Origin: Verrucomicrobia bacterium UBA1200
GTDB taxonomy: Bacteria; Verrucomicrobiota; Kiritimatiellia; RFP12; UBA1067
Reading direction: 5' to 3'
DNA length: 53,417 nt
Assembly: GCA_002309765.1 (NCBI GenBank)
Contig: DBXY01000052.1
Location: 1 to 53,417, forward strand
Shown piece by piece: positions 1-8,942 of this stretch. Within the stretch, counting starts at the first letter, position 1. Each line of letters starts with the position of its first letter. The translations under genes were made by a program, and so were the position numbers. Under the pieces are notes generated by a model. That model worked only from the letters and a program-made list of their open reading frames with translations, made no database searches and was not told the origin of the DNA.

Positions 1-135
1 CGCGGCGGCGACCAACGCATGGGTTTCGGGCCGCGCCGCAATGGCTTCAACCGCCCGGGATTCGGTCGCCAGCAAGGCTTCGGGACGCAACGCGGCGGTG
101 ACCGGCGCATGGGTTTTGGGCCACGCCGCAACGGG
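1..135 (+). repeat. 90-bp tandem repeat in partial gene
   Basis: Positions 1-45 and 91-135 are near-identical, starting cgcggcgg and ending cgccgcaa(c/t)gg, with a 90-bp period. This is in phase with the reading frame and encodes a 30-residue Gly/Arg/Phe-rich unit. More copies probably lie to the left of the window. Confidence 0.65.
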
Positions 136-186
136 CAAGGATGTGGTTGCCCACGCTGCGGGAAATCCCAAGACGAATCGATTTGA
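1..186 (+). CDS. C-terminal end of Gly/Arg-rich repeat protein (partial)
   Basis: Reading frame 1 is open from the window edge to TGA at 184-186, so only the last 61 residues are visible. They contain two copies of a 30-residue (90-bp) repeat built on RGGDxRMGFGPRRNG, at 1-45 and 91-135. A Cys-rich tail (CGCPRCGK) follows and could bind a metal. RGG/GFG-type low complexity is typical of disordered nucleic-acid-binding or cell-envelope proteins; which one cannot be decided here. The synonymous differences between the two repeats (for example TTC/TTT and CCG/CCA) argue that this frame is the translated one. A strong terminator hairpin 67 nt downstream supports a gene ending here. Function unknown. 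Confidence 0.6.
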   Translation, partial: RGGDQRMGFGPRRNGFNRPGFGRQQGFGTQRGGDRRMGFGPRRNGQGCGCPRCGKSQDESI

Positions 187-252
187 TTTCGACCAAACGA
201 TTATCTTTAGTGATTTAAACATTGCGCTAAATGTTTGGCGCTTGGTTTAAGC

Positions 253-295
253 ATCGAACGGCGGCATATCCTCCGGCCGCCGTTCGATATTTTTT
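253..295 (+). terminator. Rho-independent terminator
   Basis: A perfect 13-bp stem (253-265 with 276-288) and a 10-nt loop are followed by ATTTTTT on the plus strand. It terminates the partial gene to its left and lies tail-to-tail with hrpB, which ends at 298. On the minus strand there is no T-run, so it looks one-directional. Confidence 0.85.
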
Positions 296-297
296 GG

Positions 298-2790
298 CTA
301 ATCCATACGAGGCCGTACCCGATTGGTGGCTACCGCCTGAGTCGGATCTTCCGGCCAATAATGTTTCGGATAGCGACCGCGCAAGTCTTTGCGAACCAAA
401 GCGTATCCGACCGACCAAAAACTTTTTAAGTCGCTGGTAACCTGTACCGGACGTTGCGCCGGCGAGAGCAAATGCATCACCACCGGAACCTTTCCGTTCG
501 CGACTTTCGGGGTCTCGGACATTCCGAACACTTCCTGAATGCGCACTTCAAGATGTGGCGCTTCACCGCTATAGCGAATCGGGATTCTTGATCCGCTGGG
601 CACGGTTACATGCGTCGGCGCGGCAGCATCAAGTTTGGCCCGGCTCTTGCCGGACGCGTCCAGAACCGCCAGCAGCGAGGCGGTCAAGTCCACTTTTTCC
701 AACTGGCTCCATTTGGTAACACCGAAACAGAACGGCATTAACCAAGATTCCAGATTATCCGCCAGCGCGGCATCGGAAAAATCCGGCCAACCGTCCGCGG
801 GCAACGTCCGGCGCAAAAACTCCACCCGATCCCGTAGCGCCAACGCTCCCTTACTCCACGGCAACTGACCGACACCTTTGCCTCGGATGCCCGCGCAAAG
901 CGCCGCTGCCACCTGTTCGGATTCCGGATGGGGATCGTTCCCTTCACTCAACACCAGGTAGCCGAGACGTTGACGCCGCACTGCCTGAACGGACTGGGTG
1001 GAGTTATCCCAAAACACTTCTCGGGTCGACTTGCAGTCGCCGCCGAAATTCTCCAAAACCTCTTCGCGGGTAATCGGAACCGCCAAGCGGATTTTCGCGT
1101 CGGCAGAACCGTCCTGCAACTCTACCGCCACCAGCCACTCTTCCCGCAATAACGGGTCATCTGTGTCCAATACCGCGCCCCGCCCGCAACGCATCAGGTA
1201 TGTTCCCGCCGCGTTGTTGCGACGTTTGGCCACCCGGTCGGGAAAAGCCCACGCCAAGATCACGCCTTCCGACACGGCGGCGCGGTCTTTAGCCCCGGTA
1301 ACGCCTGCCCACTGTGCTTTCAGCCGCCCCGCCCTTTGGCTCACCGGATGGTGGGGATGGGCGAGCAGATAATCCGACACCCGGCGCAGGTCAGTCTCAC
1401 GGCGCAGAAAACCCAACGAGGGGCTTTCGCTGATCACCGCCGCCAACCAGCAAGCGGTCTCGCCGCAACCCGCACGGCAAGCCCGCTCCACCGCGTATCC
1501 AAGCCGCGGATGCAGCGGCAATGCGGCCAGTTTCTTACCCAACGGAGTCAAAGCGGGACTGGCCCGTCCAGTACTGCGGGATAAAGCTTTGAGCTCTTCC
1601 AAAAGTTCCACCGCTTGCCGCCAAGCGGAATCCGGCGGCGAGGTCAACCAAGGCAACCCCAACCGATCGCAACACCCCCACTCCGCGCACTGCAACACCG
1701 TAGAGGCCAAATCCGCGTCCAAAATTTCAGGCTGGGATTCCGGCTCCAACTGCCGGTCGGTTGATTCATCCCACAACCGGTAACAAACCCCTGGGCCAAG
1801 ACGTCCCGCCCGCCCGCGTCGCTGGTCAGCGCGGTCACGGGTGATTCGCAACGTTTCCAAGCGTGACATCCCGGTGCGGGGAGAAAAACGCGGCACCCGC
1901 ATCCAGCCGGTATCCACCACCACCCGAATCCCTTCGATAGTCAATGACGATTCCGCGATTGAGGTGGCCAGCACCACCTTACGGTGTCCCGGCGGCGATG
2001 GCGCGATGGCACGATCCTGTTCGCCACGATCCAACGCCCCGTAGAGCGGGAACACCGTCACCTCCGGCGGCAAACGGGCTTCGGACAGCATTTCGTAAGC
2101 GGAACGGATTTCGCCCTCGCCGGGCAAAAACACCAAAACGTCTCCGGACTCTTCCCGTACCGCCCGCGCCACCGCTTCGGCGGCAACCGCCGGAATCGGC
2201 GCCGTGGCCGGGCGGTGCAGGTAACGGGTTTCGACCGGATAAAGCCGGGCCTCGGCGGTATGGATGTCAGCCCGGTTTAAATGTTCGGCGACCGGGACCG
2301 GATCGAGCGTGGCGGACATCACCATCAGCCGCAAATCCAGGCGCAGCGCATTCCGCACATCAAGTGCAAGGGCCAAACCGAAATCCGCTGCCAGATTCCG
2401 CTCATGGAATTCATCAAAAATTATTAGCCCGGTGTCTTGGATTTCCGGGTCGTGGATCAACCGCTGGGCAAGCATGCCCTCGGTCAGAATCTCAATTCGG
2501 GTATGCGGCCCCGTCTGGTTATCCAACCGAATCCGGTAGCCGATGGTGTCGCCAACCCGTTCGCCGCGCTGGCGAGCCATATAAGCGGCGGCGGAACGGG
2601 CCGCCAGCCTACGGGGTTCAAGCATCAGGATTTTACGTCCGGCCAGCCACGGAGCATCGAGCAAAGCCGGCGGCACCCGGGTGGTTTTTCCGGATCCCGG
2701 CGGCGATTGCAACACTACGCAACGGTTGGCAGCCAACGAAGCGGCGACGCCACCGATAACGCGGTCAACCGGATACTCAATCCTTGACAA
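298..2790 (-). CDS. hrpB: ATP-dependent helicase HrpB
   Basis: DEAH-box helicase of the HrpB family, 830 aa, close to the roughly 810-825 aa usual for the family. The visible helicase motifs are Walker A PGSGKTT (residues 31-37), the DEFH box (126-129), SAT (159-161), and QRRGRAGR (motif VI, about residue 320). The C-terminus ends in the family-typical segment containing SFWSVGYALVRKDLRGRYPKHYWPEDP. Start: ATG at 2790, with Walker A at the expected distance. It is the last gene of a three-gene minus-strand run, 10 nt after the PEGA gene. The cellular role of HrpB in bacteria is poorly defined; an RNA or RNP remodelling role is inferred from family. Identity is secure. Confidence 0.95.
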   Translation of the reverse strand: MSRIEYPVDRVIGGVAASLAANRCVVLQSPPGSGKTTRVPPALLDAPWLAGRKILMLEPRRLAARSAAAYMARQRGERVGDTIGYRIRLDNQTGPHTRIEILTEGMLAQRLIHDPEIQDTGLIIFDEFHERNLAADFGLALALDVRNALRLDLRLMVMSATLDPVPVAEHLNRADIHTAEARLYPVETRYLHRPATAPIPAVAAEAVARAVREESGDVLVFLPGEGEIRSAYEMLSEARLPPEVTVFPLYGALDRGEQDRAIAPSPPGHRKVVLATSIAESSLTIEGIRVVVDTGWMRVPRFSPRTGMSRLETLRITRDRADQRRGRAGRLGPGVCYRLWDESTDRQLEPESQPEILDADLASTVLQCAEWGCCDRLGLPWLTSPPDSAWRQAVELLEELKALSRSTGRASPALTPLGKKLAALPLHPRLGYAVERACRAGCGETACWLAAVISESPSLGFLRRETDLRRVSDYLLAHPHHPVSQRAGRLKAQWAGVTGAKDRAAVSEGVILAWAFPDRVAKRRNNAAGTYLMRCGRGAVLDTDDPLLREEWLVAVELQDGSADAKIRLAVPITREEVLENFGGDCKSTREVFWDNSTQSVQAVRRQRLGYLVLSEGNDPHPESEQVAAALCAGIRGKGVGQLPWSKGALALRDRVEFLRRTLPADGWPDFSDAALADNLESWLMPFCFGVTKWSQLEKVDLTASLLAVLDASGKSRAKLDAAAPTHVTVPSGSRIPIRYSGEAPHLEVRIQEVFGMSETPKVANGKVPVVMHLLSPAQRPVQVTSDLKSFWSVGYALVRKDLRGRYPKHYWPEDPTQAVATNRVRPRMD

Positions 2791-2800
2791 ACCGCCGCCC

Positions 2801-4126
2801 TCAGTTTTCTTCCCGGATGTAACCGTGTTTCTTAACGTCCTTCATCGGGATGGTCTGGCTAACGCCGGGGGAAATCTCAATCCGGATCCCCTCGTCGTTC
2901 TTAAACTCCAGCACTCCTTTGTAGTAGGAGCGGATGGTGGTCACCTCGTAATCGGGGATAAACTGGCGAATCAGTTTAAACTGCAGTGTCAGCGTTTCGC
3001 CGCGCACCACGGTCACCTTCCGTTTTTGCTGGGCGTATCCCTTCCGGAAGACCGTGATTTCGTGTTCACCCTCCAAGATATCGTCCATCGCGTAAGGGTC
3101 GGAAACCGCCGTGGTGTCGCGTTTGGTGGTGGAGGTCAGGCCGCGTTTCTCGCCGTCAACCAAAACCATCGCCCCGGCCGGCGCGGTAATCAGTTCAATC
3201 CGGCCGGTGTTGCGGACCAGACGGAACTCTTCGGTCGCCGAGGCCCCCTGCTCCACGGTCACGTTACGCGCGGCCGATTCGTGGCCTGCCATATCCACCC
3301 GCACCCGGTACTGTCCGGGCTTAACGTTAACCCAGTCGTACGGCGCGTTGCCGCGGAACTCGTTATCCACGTACACACGAGCGCCGTCGGGGATGGTCAC
3401 GATGCGCAATGTACCCGGCAACGGCTGCAAGCGGATATCCACCGCCTGAACCTCGCCGGCCGCCATCGAAATTTCCCGCGAATGCGGCTGGAAACCATCC
3501 GCCTTCAGTTCAAGCGTAACCTGCCCGCCGGGGATACGGTCAATTTTGCAGGGAGATTTTCCTCGCAGGATGCCATTTACATACACCTCCGCGCCTACCG
3601 GGTCGGAAGTCAGATTAATGGTTCCGGAGTCCGACATCAGGGTAACTTCCTGCCGGAGCGGGGTACGCCCCTCAAGCTTAACCTCAAGCAGTTTGGTCTG
3701 ATAGCCAGCTGAAGAGATCTGCAACCGGTGCGTCCCTACAGGCAAGGTGGTGATCATCAGCGGCGTAACTCCAAGCGAAACCCCGTTTTCGGACACTTCG
3801 CAACCTTTGGGATCAGTCAACAGCAACAACAATCCTTTGGTGCGCCGCAAATTCTGCGAAGCGCGGGACATTGCGCCCTGCGTAACCTGGACGGTCTCGA
3901 ACACGTCGTCGTAACCGTCCATGGTGTACCGCAGCAGATGCGGGCCGGCCGGCAGGTCAGTAAGCGTCAACGGCGTCACCCCGCGATTCACGTGGTCAAC
4001 CCACACCGTAACACCGTTGGGCTGGGAGGTAACCTCCAATGTGGTACTCGGCTCCCGGTCTGCCGCCCCTAGGACGGAAAACAAAACCACGGACCACACT
4101 GTCAAAAACGCCGCGACTTTTCTCAT
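2801..4126 (-). CDS. Secreted protein with five PEGA domains
   Basis: 441 aa with a signal peptide (residues 1-21, hydrophobic, ending VLGAA). Five consecutive PEGA domains follow at about 27-86, 97-155, 168-228, 237-295 and 306-378. Each has the recurring pattern P.GA.V.V.....G.TP......L..G.H...V...GY. The fifth is expanded by about 12 residues between the G.T and the G.H halves. The last about 60 residues are a different beta-rich tail (YYKGVLEFKN) of unknown role. PEGA proteins are surface or periplasmic beta-sandwich proteins; no enzymatic residues are expected. ATG at 4126 is preceded by GGAG. It is sandwiched between the chagasin-like gene and hrpB, probably co-transcribed. Confidence 0.85.
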   Translation of the reverse strand: MRKVAAFLTVWSVVLFSVLGAADREPSTTLEVTSQPNGVTVWVDHVNRGVTPLTLTDLPAGPHLLRYTMDGYDDVFETVQVTQGAMSRASQNLRRTKGLLLLLTDPKGCEVSENGVSLGVTPLMITTLPVGTHRLQISSAGYQTKLLEVKLEGRTPLRQEVTLMSDSGTINLTSDPVGAEVYVNGILRGKSPCKIDRIPGGQVTLELKADGFQPHSREISMAAGEVQAVDIRLQPLPGTLRIVTIPDGARVYVDNEFRGNAPYDWVNVKPGQYRVRVDMAGHESAARNVTVEQGASATEEFRLVRNTGRIELITAPAGAMVLVDGEKRGLTSTTKRDTTAVSDPYAMDDILEGEHEITVFRKGYAQQKRKVTVVRGETLTLQFKLIRQFIPDYEVTTIRSYYKGVLEFKNDEGIRIEISPGVSQTIPMKDVKKHGYIREEN

Positions 4127-4153
4127 TGCCGATCTCCACCGCCAACACGCAGG

Positions 4154-4945
4154 TTAGCGCACTATTTCTACGTAAACTTCAATCACGCGGATCGGATCGA
4201 TGCCGCGCTCCCACTCATCCGGGCGGGCGTAAACCAACTCGACAATCGTTCCGCCCAAATAATGCCTCGCCTCAATCTCAATCTCGGCATATCCGGGAAC
4301 ACCGGCCGGACGGCTTAAAGACCAGAAGTGGCGGCGGGACGGACGGTGGTGGTCGATGTCCACATCCACCATCTGGGGATCAAAGCGCGCGAACCAACGG
4401 TACCCGCGGGCGGAATCTTCTTCCAGCTCGAATTCGATATCATGGCCGATCGGCAACAACACGCGGCTCTGGGTAAAGGTTTCAGTGAGCAGGTAACGGT
4501 GGTGCTTAAGAACTGAAGTCCAACCCCGATAATGGTCTGCCGCGAACGGCGGCTTGCGCAACGCATACTTTTTGTGGCCGGGACGGTAATCCGGCACCGG
4601 TTTGACTACCGGTTTTGGCGGCGGCGGGGCCGGCGGCTTCACCTGCGGAGCCGGTTGCGGCCGCGGCGGCGTAACGACGGGTTTCGGCTGCGGAGCCGGT
4701 TTCGCTTGCGGACCGGGTTTCGGCTGCGGGGCCGACGGCTTTACCTGCGGACCCGGTTTGGCCTGAGGGGCCGGTTTCGTCTGCGGTGCCGACTGCGGCC
4801 GCTGCGGCACGGCGGCGGGTTGCGCCGGCGGGTTATGGTGGCGACCGTCACGGTCTTTATCTCTTCCCGGCTGCTGCGCAAACACATTTTCGGTGGCCAA
4901 CAGCATACCGGACAAAACCAACAACTCTAAAACAGTACGTTTCAT
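4154..4945 (-). CDS. Secreted proline-rich protein with chagasin-like (I42) C-terminal domain
   Basis: 263 aa. A signal peptide ends at about Ala23. Residues 24-120 are a low-complexity Pro/Lys/Gln/Ala stretch built from P-[AG]-P-Q-x-K-P units, as in envelope-spanning linkers. The C-terminal domain (about 155-263) shows the three inhibitory-loop signatures of family I42 chagasin-type cysteine-protease inhibitors, in the right order. These are SARGYRW (178-184; family NPTTGYxW), a Gly loop at 215-218 (GVPG), and YARPDEW (239-245; family RPWE-type loop). The match is by eye and diverged at the first loop, so inhibitory activity is inferred. RBS AAGGGGA precedes ATG 4945. It heads the chagasin-like/PEGA/hrpB run. 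Confidence 0.6.
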   Translation of the reverse strand: MKRTVLELLVLSGMLLATENVFAQQPGRDKDRDGRHHNPPAQPAAVPQRPQSAPQTKPAPQAKPGPQVKPSAPQPKPGPQAKPAPQPKPVVTPPRPQPAPQVKPPAPPPPKPVVKPVPDYRPGHKKYALRKPPFAADHYRGWTSVLKHHRYLLTETFTQSRVLLPIGHDIEFELEEDSARGYRWFARFDPQMVDVDIDHHRPSRRHFWSLSRPAGVPGYAEIEIEARHYLGGTIVELVYARPDEWERGIDPIRVIEVYVEIVR

Positions 4946-4969
4946 AGTAAAAATCCCCTTTCGACTATT

Positions 4970-4998
4970 AAGATACCAAAAAAACTCCGGCAGTGCAA
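4970..4998 (-). promoter_or_regulatory. Candidate sigma70-type promoter for the 4945-298 gene run
   Basis: On the minus strand, TTGCAC (4998-4993), a 17-nt spacer and TATCTT (4975-4970) lie just upstream of ATG 4945. The match is moderate (3/6 and 4/6) but spacing and position are right. Confidence 0.35.
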
Positions 4999-5165
4999 TT
5001 ACTTTTGGGCATCTGGCGAAAAGACATTCGCATGTCGAAAATTCGCCGCGGATTTTAATCCAAAAGCATTACAGTTGATTTTAACGTAACAACTTAACGG
5101 TAATTGGCTTGCCAGGTGTTTTTTAAGACATTGACGCGCCTTTTGCCGCAGGAGCAACTTACCGC

Positions 5166-5194
5166 TTGCAGGGCGATGCCATTTTTGCTATCAT
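5166..5194 (+). promoter_or_regulatory. Candidate promoter for alpha-L-rhamnosidase gene
   Basis: TTGCAG (5166-5171), a 17-nt spacer and TATCAT (5189-5194) lie 45 nt before the start codon. The -10 box matches 5/6 and the -35 box is weak. Confidence 0.4.
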
Positions 5195-5238
5195 TTTTAC
5201 AGTTTTCTATTGTGTTTACGTTTTTAACGGAGGGTTGA

Positions 5239-8145
5239 ATGAAAAAATCGGTCTTGCCGGAGATGGCTTTGACGTTATTGGCGGTTTCGGGTTGCCAGTT
5301 GTTCAACGGCGGCGATGAGGCTCGGACGGTCGGGTTGACCACCAACCAATTGGTGGCACCGGCCAATATCGACGCTTCCCCGGTTTTCGCGTGGAAAATG
5401 TGCTCAAAACGTTGCGGCGCGGCACAGTCCGCCTACCGGATCCAGCTTTTCACCAACGCGGAGAAATCGGATAAGGTTTGGGATTCCGGCGAAATCGCGG
5501 GATCCAGTTCCGTGGGTATTAAATACACCGGCCCGGCGCTGAAGGGTGCCACCCGATACCTATGGCAGGTCAGCGTGAAGGATGAAAACGGCAATTGGCT
5601 CAAACCGGCCGAAAGCGCTTTTGAGACCGGGCTTTTCTCCGCGGCAGACTGGGACGGGGCAAGCTGGATCTCCGCGGCGGACGCCAAGGTGCGCGGTCCA
5701 GCGGAAGACCTTCTGCACAAGCAGGAGGCGGAAGACGGCACCGCCTGTTTCGTGAAAACCGTTGCCAACGGCAAAACAGTCAAAGAGGCTTTCTGGACGG
5801 TGGCCGGCTTGGGCGCGTTCGAAGCGTACGTTAACGGGCAGCCCGTGTCGCGCAAAGGTTGCAAAATGGCGGGAAGCCCGTTGGTTAGGGATTTCCTAAA
5901 ACCCGGTTTCACGCACAACGCGAAAACGAAGTACTCGTTTTCCTACGATGTCACCCACCTGATGAAGACGGGGCAGAACGATTCCAACACCTTCGCCGCC
6001 CAGGTTTCTTCCGGCTGGTGGCGCGACAAAATCGTAAACTTCTTTGGAAAGAAATCCGCTTTCCGCGCCCAACTCATCCTGCGTTATTCCGATGGCACGG
6101 AGAAGCGCGTCGGCACGGATACGACATGGCGTTCCGCCACTACCGGACCGGTGCTGCGGGCGGCGATCTTTGACGGCGAGGATTATGACGCGCGGGTGAA
6201 GACCGACTGGATGACCGCCAAGGAGAGCGATCTTCCGACAATCTTCCGCCCCTCCGAAATCAACACCGAATTCAAAGGCGAACTGTTCCCGATGCGCGGC
6301 TCGACTATTCGCCTGCGCGAAGACATCGCGCTCTCCCCGGCGGAAATGTACGTGTGGCAAGGCGCGGAAGGGGCCAAGGACGATGAGTTCGGCGTCGTTA
6401 AGAAACTCCGCAGCTACAAAGACGGCGATGCCGTAGTGGTTGACAAAGGCGAGACACTGGTTGTGGACTTCGCGCAAAACGCCGCCGCCGTTCCAGACTT
6501 CGCATTCTCGGCCGATGCTGGGACAACGCTTACGATGCGGCCCGCCGAAATGCTTAACGACGGCAACGGCGCCAAGAAGCGCGGATGCGACGGTCCAGAA
6601 GGGTCGGCCTACTTCACCAACTACCGCAAAGCGCACACAACGCTCAACTACACCTTCGCCGGTAACGGCGTAGAGACCTACCGCCCCACGTTCACCTTCT
6701 TCGGCTACCGTTACGTCTCCATCACCGCCACAGGGAAGGTGACAATCAAAAAAATCCGTTCCGTTCCCGTCACCTCCATCCCCAAGTGCTCTGAAACCGG
6801 CACTTTGGAAACGGGGGTGGATGATGTCAACCGGCTCATCTCCAACATCAAATGGGGTCAGTACTCCAACTACCTCTCCGTGCCCACCGATTGCCCACAG
6901 CGCAACGAGCGCCTTGGCTGGACGGCGGACACGCAGGTGTTCACCGAAGCCGCCACTTACAACGCCAACGTTTACGGCTTCTTCCTGAAATGGATGCGCG
7001 ACATGCGCGACAGCGTTGACCAGTATGGCACCTTCCCGGGAGTCGCCCCGTTTGCGCAGTACGGAAACGAAGGCCATCGGCTCGGATGGGCCGACGCCGG
7101 GGTGATCGTGCCTTACACCGTCTGGAAACAGTTCGGCGACACGACGATCATCTCCGAAAACTGGGACGCGATGGACAGGTTCGTATCGTACCTCGACAAG
7201 TCAAAGTACCGCTCCGGCGTGGAGAACGGCAACTACCAGTGGGCGGATTGGCTCAGCTACGAAAAGCTCGAATCCTGCGGCGGCGGCGCGTTTATGAAGG
7301 ACGAGAAGGGGCGTCGCGTCCCCCGCCCCGAAGCCCTGACCTACTGGAACTACCTCGGCGGTTGTTACTGGCTGTGGGACTGCCGCATGATGTCAACCAT
7401 GGCGGCGGCAATCGGGAAAAAAGACGGTCAGGCCAAGTTCGACATTATGGCCAAACGCGCGCTCGACTATCTGCGCAAGGAGTTCGTGGACGCCAAAGAC
7501 GGTATGCTACTGCCTGTCTTCCGCGATATGCAAACCCCCGCGCTCTTCGCGCTTAAGCTTGGACTGTTGGAGGGCGACGCGATTGCCAAGACCAAGGCCG
7601 CGTTGCTCCAGAACTTCAAGGATCACGGCGACTGTCTCCAGACCGGATTCCTCGGCACTTCCATCCTGATGGACACCATCACCTACGTTGTGGGCGAACC
7701 GAAGATGGCCTACACGCTGCTGCTCCAGCACAAGAACCCCTCTTGGCTGTACTCGGTGGATCAGGGCGCAACCACTATCTGGGAGCGCTGGAACTCCTAC
7801 ACCAAGAAAGACGGCTTCGGCTCGGCCGGAATGAACTCCTTCAACCACTATGCCTACGGCGCGGTGCTGGCGTGGATGTACGGCACAATGGCCGGCATCC
7901 AGGAGGATGTGGCGCAGCCAGGCTTCAAGCACATCATTCTCGCTCCGATACCGAATCCGAGCATGGGCCATGTGAAAGCAAGCTTCAACTCCGCCTACGG
8001 TCCGATCCGCAGCGAATGGAGTTACGGCAGCAACGGCAAGTGGACTTGGAATTTCACCGTTCCGGCGAACACCACCGCCACCGTGACCATACCCGGCGAA
8101 GCCCCCAAGGAATACGTCTCCGGCAGCTACACCGTGGTGCGTTAG
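5239..8145 (+). CDS. Lipoprotein alpha-L-rhamnosidase, GH78 family
   Basis: 968 aa. The N-terminus has a lipobox (VSGC, Cys19), so the enzyme is probably membrane-anchored and exposed to the periplasm or cell surface. The layout is as in GH78: N-terminal beta domains (about 25-530), an (alpha/alpha)6 barrel with the family signature DCPQRNERLGW at residues 551-561, a second conserved glutamate in TIWERW (Glu849), and a C-terminal beta domain ending with the VTIPG motif. The family hydrolyses terminal alpha-L-rhamnose from plant pectin or glycosides. GGAGG lies 5 nt before ATG 5239. It is a single-gene unit, divergent from the chagasin-like gene and convergent with tonB. Substrate is inferred; the nearby GH105 suggests rhamnogalacturonan. 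Confidence 0.9.
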   Translation: MKKSVLPEMALTLLAVSGCQLFNGGDEARTVGLTTNQLVAPANIDASPVFAWKMCSKRCGAAQSAYRIQLFTNAEKSDKVWDSGEIAGSSSVGIKYTGPALKGATRYLWQVSVKDENGNWLKPAESAFETGLFSAADWDGASWISAADAKVRGPAEDLLHKQEAEDGTACFVKTVANGKTVKEAFWTVAGLGAFEAYVNGQPVSRKGCKMAGSPLVRDFLKPGFTHNAKTKYSFSYDVTHLMKTGQNDSNTFAAQVSSGWWRDKIVNFFGKKSAFRAQLILRYSDGTEKRVGTDTTWRSATTGPVLRAAIFDGEDYDARVKTDWMTAKESDLPTIFRPSEINTEFKGELFPMRGSTIRLREDIALSPAEMYVWQGAEGAKDDEFGVVKKLRSYKDGDAVVVDKGETLVVDFAQNAAAVPDFAFSADAGTTLTMRPAEMLNDGNGAKKRGCDGPEGSAYFTNYRKAHTTLNYTFAGNGVETYRPTFTFFGYRYVSITATGKVTIKKIRSVPVTSIPKCSETGTLETGVDDVNRLISNIKWGQYSNYLSVPTDCPQRNERLGWTADTQVFTEAATYNANVYGFFLKWMRDMRDSVDQYGTFPGVAPFAQYGNEGHRLGWADAGVIVPYTVWKQFGDTTIISENWDAMDRFVSYLDKSKYRSGVENGNYQWADWLSYEKLESCGGGAFMKDEKGRRVPRPEALTYWNYLGGCYWLWDCRMMSTMAAAIGKKDGQAKFDIMAKRALDYLRKEFVDAKDGMLLPVFRDMQTPALFALKLGLLEGDAIAKTKAALLQNFKDHGDCLQTGFLGTSILMDTITYVVGEPKMAYTLLLQHKNPSWLYSVDQGATTIWERWNSYTKKDGFGSAGMNSFNHYAYGAVLAWMYGTMAGIQEDVAQPGFKHIILAPIPNPSMGHVKASFNSAYGPIRSEWSYGSNGKWTWNFTVPANTTATVTIPGEAPKEYVSGSYTVVR

Positions 8146-8165
8146 AACAAGCTGTAAAACAGATG

Positions 8166-8197
8166 CCGGGCGGCGCCGGATTAACGGCGCTGCCCGG
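8166..8197. terminator. Shared hairpin between rhamnosidase and tonB ends
   Basis: A 13-bp GC-rich stem (8166-8178 with 8185-8197, one G-U pair) with a 6-nt loop overlaps the 3' end of tonB and lies 20 nt after the rhamnosidase stop. There is no T-run on either side, so it may be a weak or bidirectional stabiliser rather than a canonical terminator. Confidence 0.4.
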
Positions 8198-8942
8198 TCA
8201 ATCTGAAACTTACCGGCAGAATGATGGTGTCCTGCCGAGGCTGGCCGCGATCGGCGGCCGGAAGATATATAGCCTGCAAGGCAGCGGCAACTGCCGCCTG
8301 GTCTAAAGCGCGGTAACCGCTGCTTTCGGCGATTTCCACGGTTTCCGCCACCCCGGACGGGGAAACCTTGATACGCAATTTGACCGTCCCCTCCTCGCCC
8401 CGGCGGCGCGAAGCGTAGGGATAGGCCGGACGGATACCCTTGAGCGCGGCGGCGGGCGCGGAAACCGACACCTCAGAATTGCCAAACATTTCCGGGACGG
8501 CGATATCTTCGGGACCTGACAACGAGCCGCCTGTCTTTGCCCCTGACAATGCCTGTGGAGCAGTAGGAGCGGCTGCCGCCCCAAGTTCTTGAACCGTGGT
8601 CCTATCGGGCGCGGGATTATCCGCAACCGCGTCAAACCGTGGCGCCGGCATTTCCAACGGAGTGAATGATGATGGTGGCGGCGTTTCGGCGGCGGCTTTT
8701 TCAAAAGAAACGGGCGATTGAGAAACCTCCGCCGGCGGCGGCTCCTCGGGAAGCGAGGATTCAGGGGCCTCGGCGACGGAATTACCGGTGGCGGCACGAA
8801 AACTCAGCGTAAGCGGCTCGGTGACCGCCTGCGGCGGCAGGACAGGCAACGACGCCGAATGCCGGCAATGTATTCCCACCGCGGCAAATATCGCCGCATG
8901 GAGCAATGCCGCGCAAGAGAATCCGGTTATTCGGTCAGTCAT
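8181..8942 (-). CDS. tonB: TonB family energy-transducing protein
   Basis: 253 aa. A single N-terminal membrane anchor lies at about residues 8-25. A Pro/Ala/Ser-rich periplasm-spanning region (35-160) follows, then a C-terminal TonB domain (about 165-253) with the pattern RPAYP..ARRRGEEGTV.L...V...G......I..SSG...LD.AA. This is the part that binds TonB boxes of outer-membrane receptors. It is the last gene of an operon; its ATG overlaps the exbD stop as ATGA. Together with exbB/exbD it forms an energy-transducing complex driven by the proton gradient. No TonB-dependent receptor is present in the window. The family also includes TolA-like proteins, but the C-terminal domain favours TonB. Confidence 0.85.
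   Translation of the reverse strand: MTDRITGFSCAALLHAAIFAAVGIHCRHSASLPVLPPQAVTEPLTLSFRAATGNSVAEAPESSLPEEPPPAEVSQSPVSFEKAAAETPPPSSFTPLEMPAPRFDAVADNPAPDRTTVQELGAAAAPTAPQALSGAKTGGSLSGPEDIAVPEMFGNSEVSVSAPAAALKGIRPAYPYASRRRGEEGTVKLRIKVSPSGVAETVEIAESSGYRALDQAAVAAALQAIYLPAADRGQPRQDTIILPVSFRLTGQRR

Noticed and set aside
41..250. Plus-strand 69-codon frame at the left edge
   Set aside because: Frame 2 crosses the end of the repeat protein, whose frame 1 shows conserved amino-acid repeats with synonymous changes.
5896..7077. Minus-strand 393-codon frame
   Set aside because: Antisense shadow inside the rhamnosidase gene.
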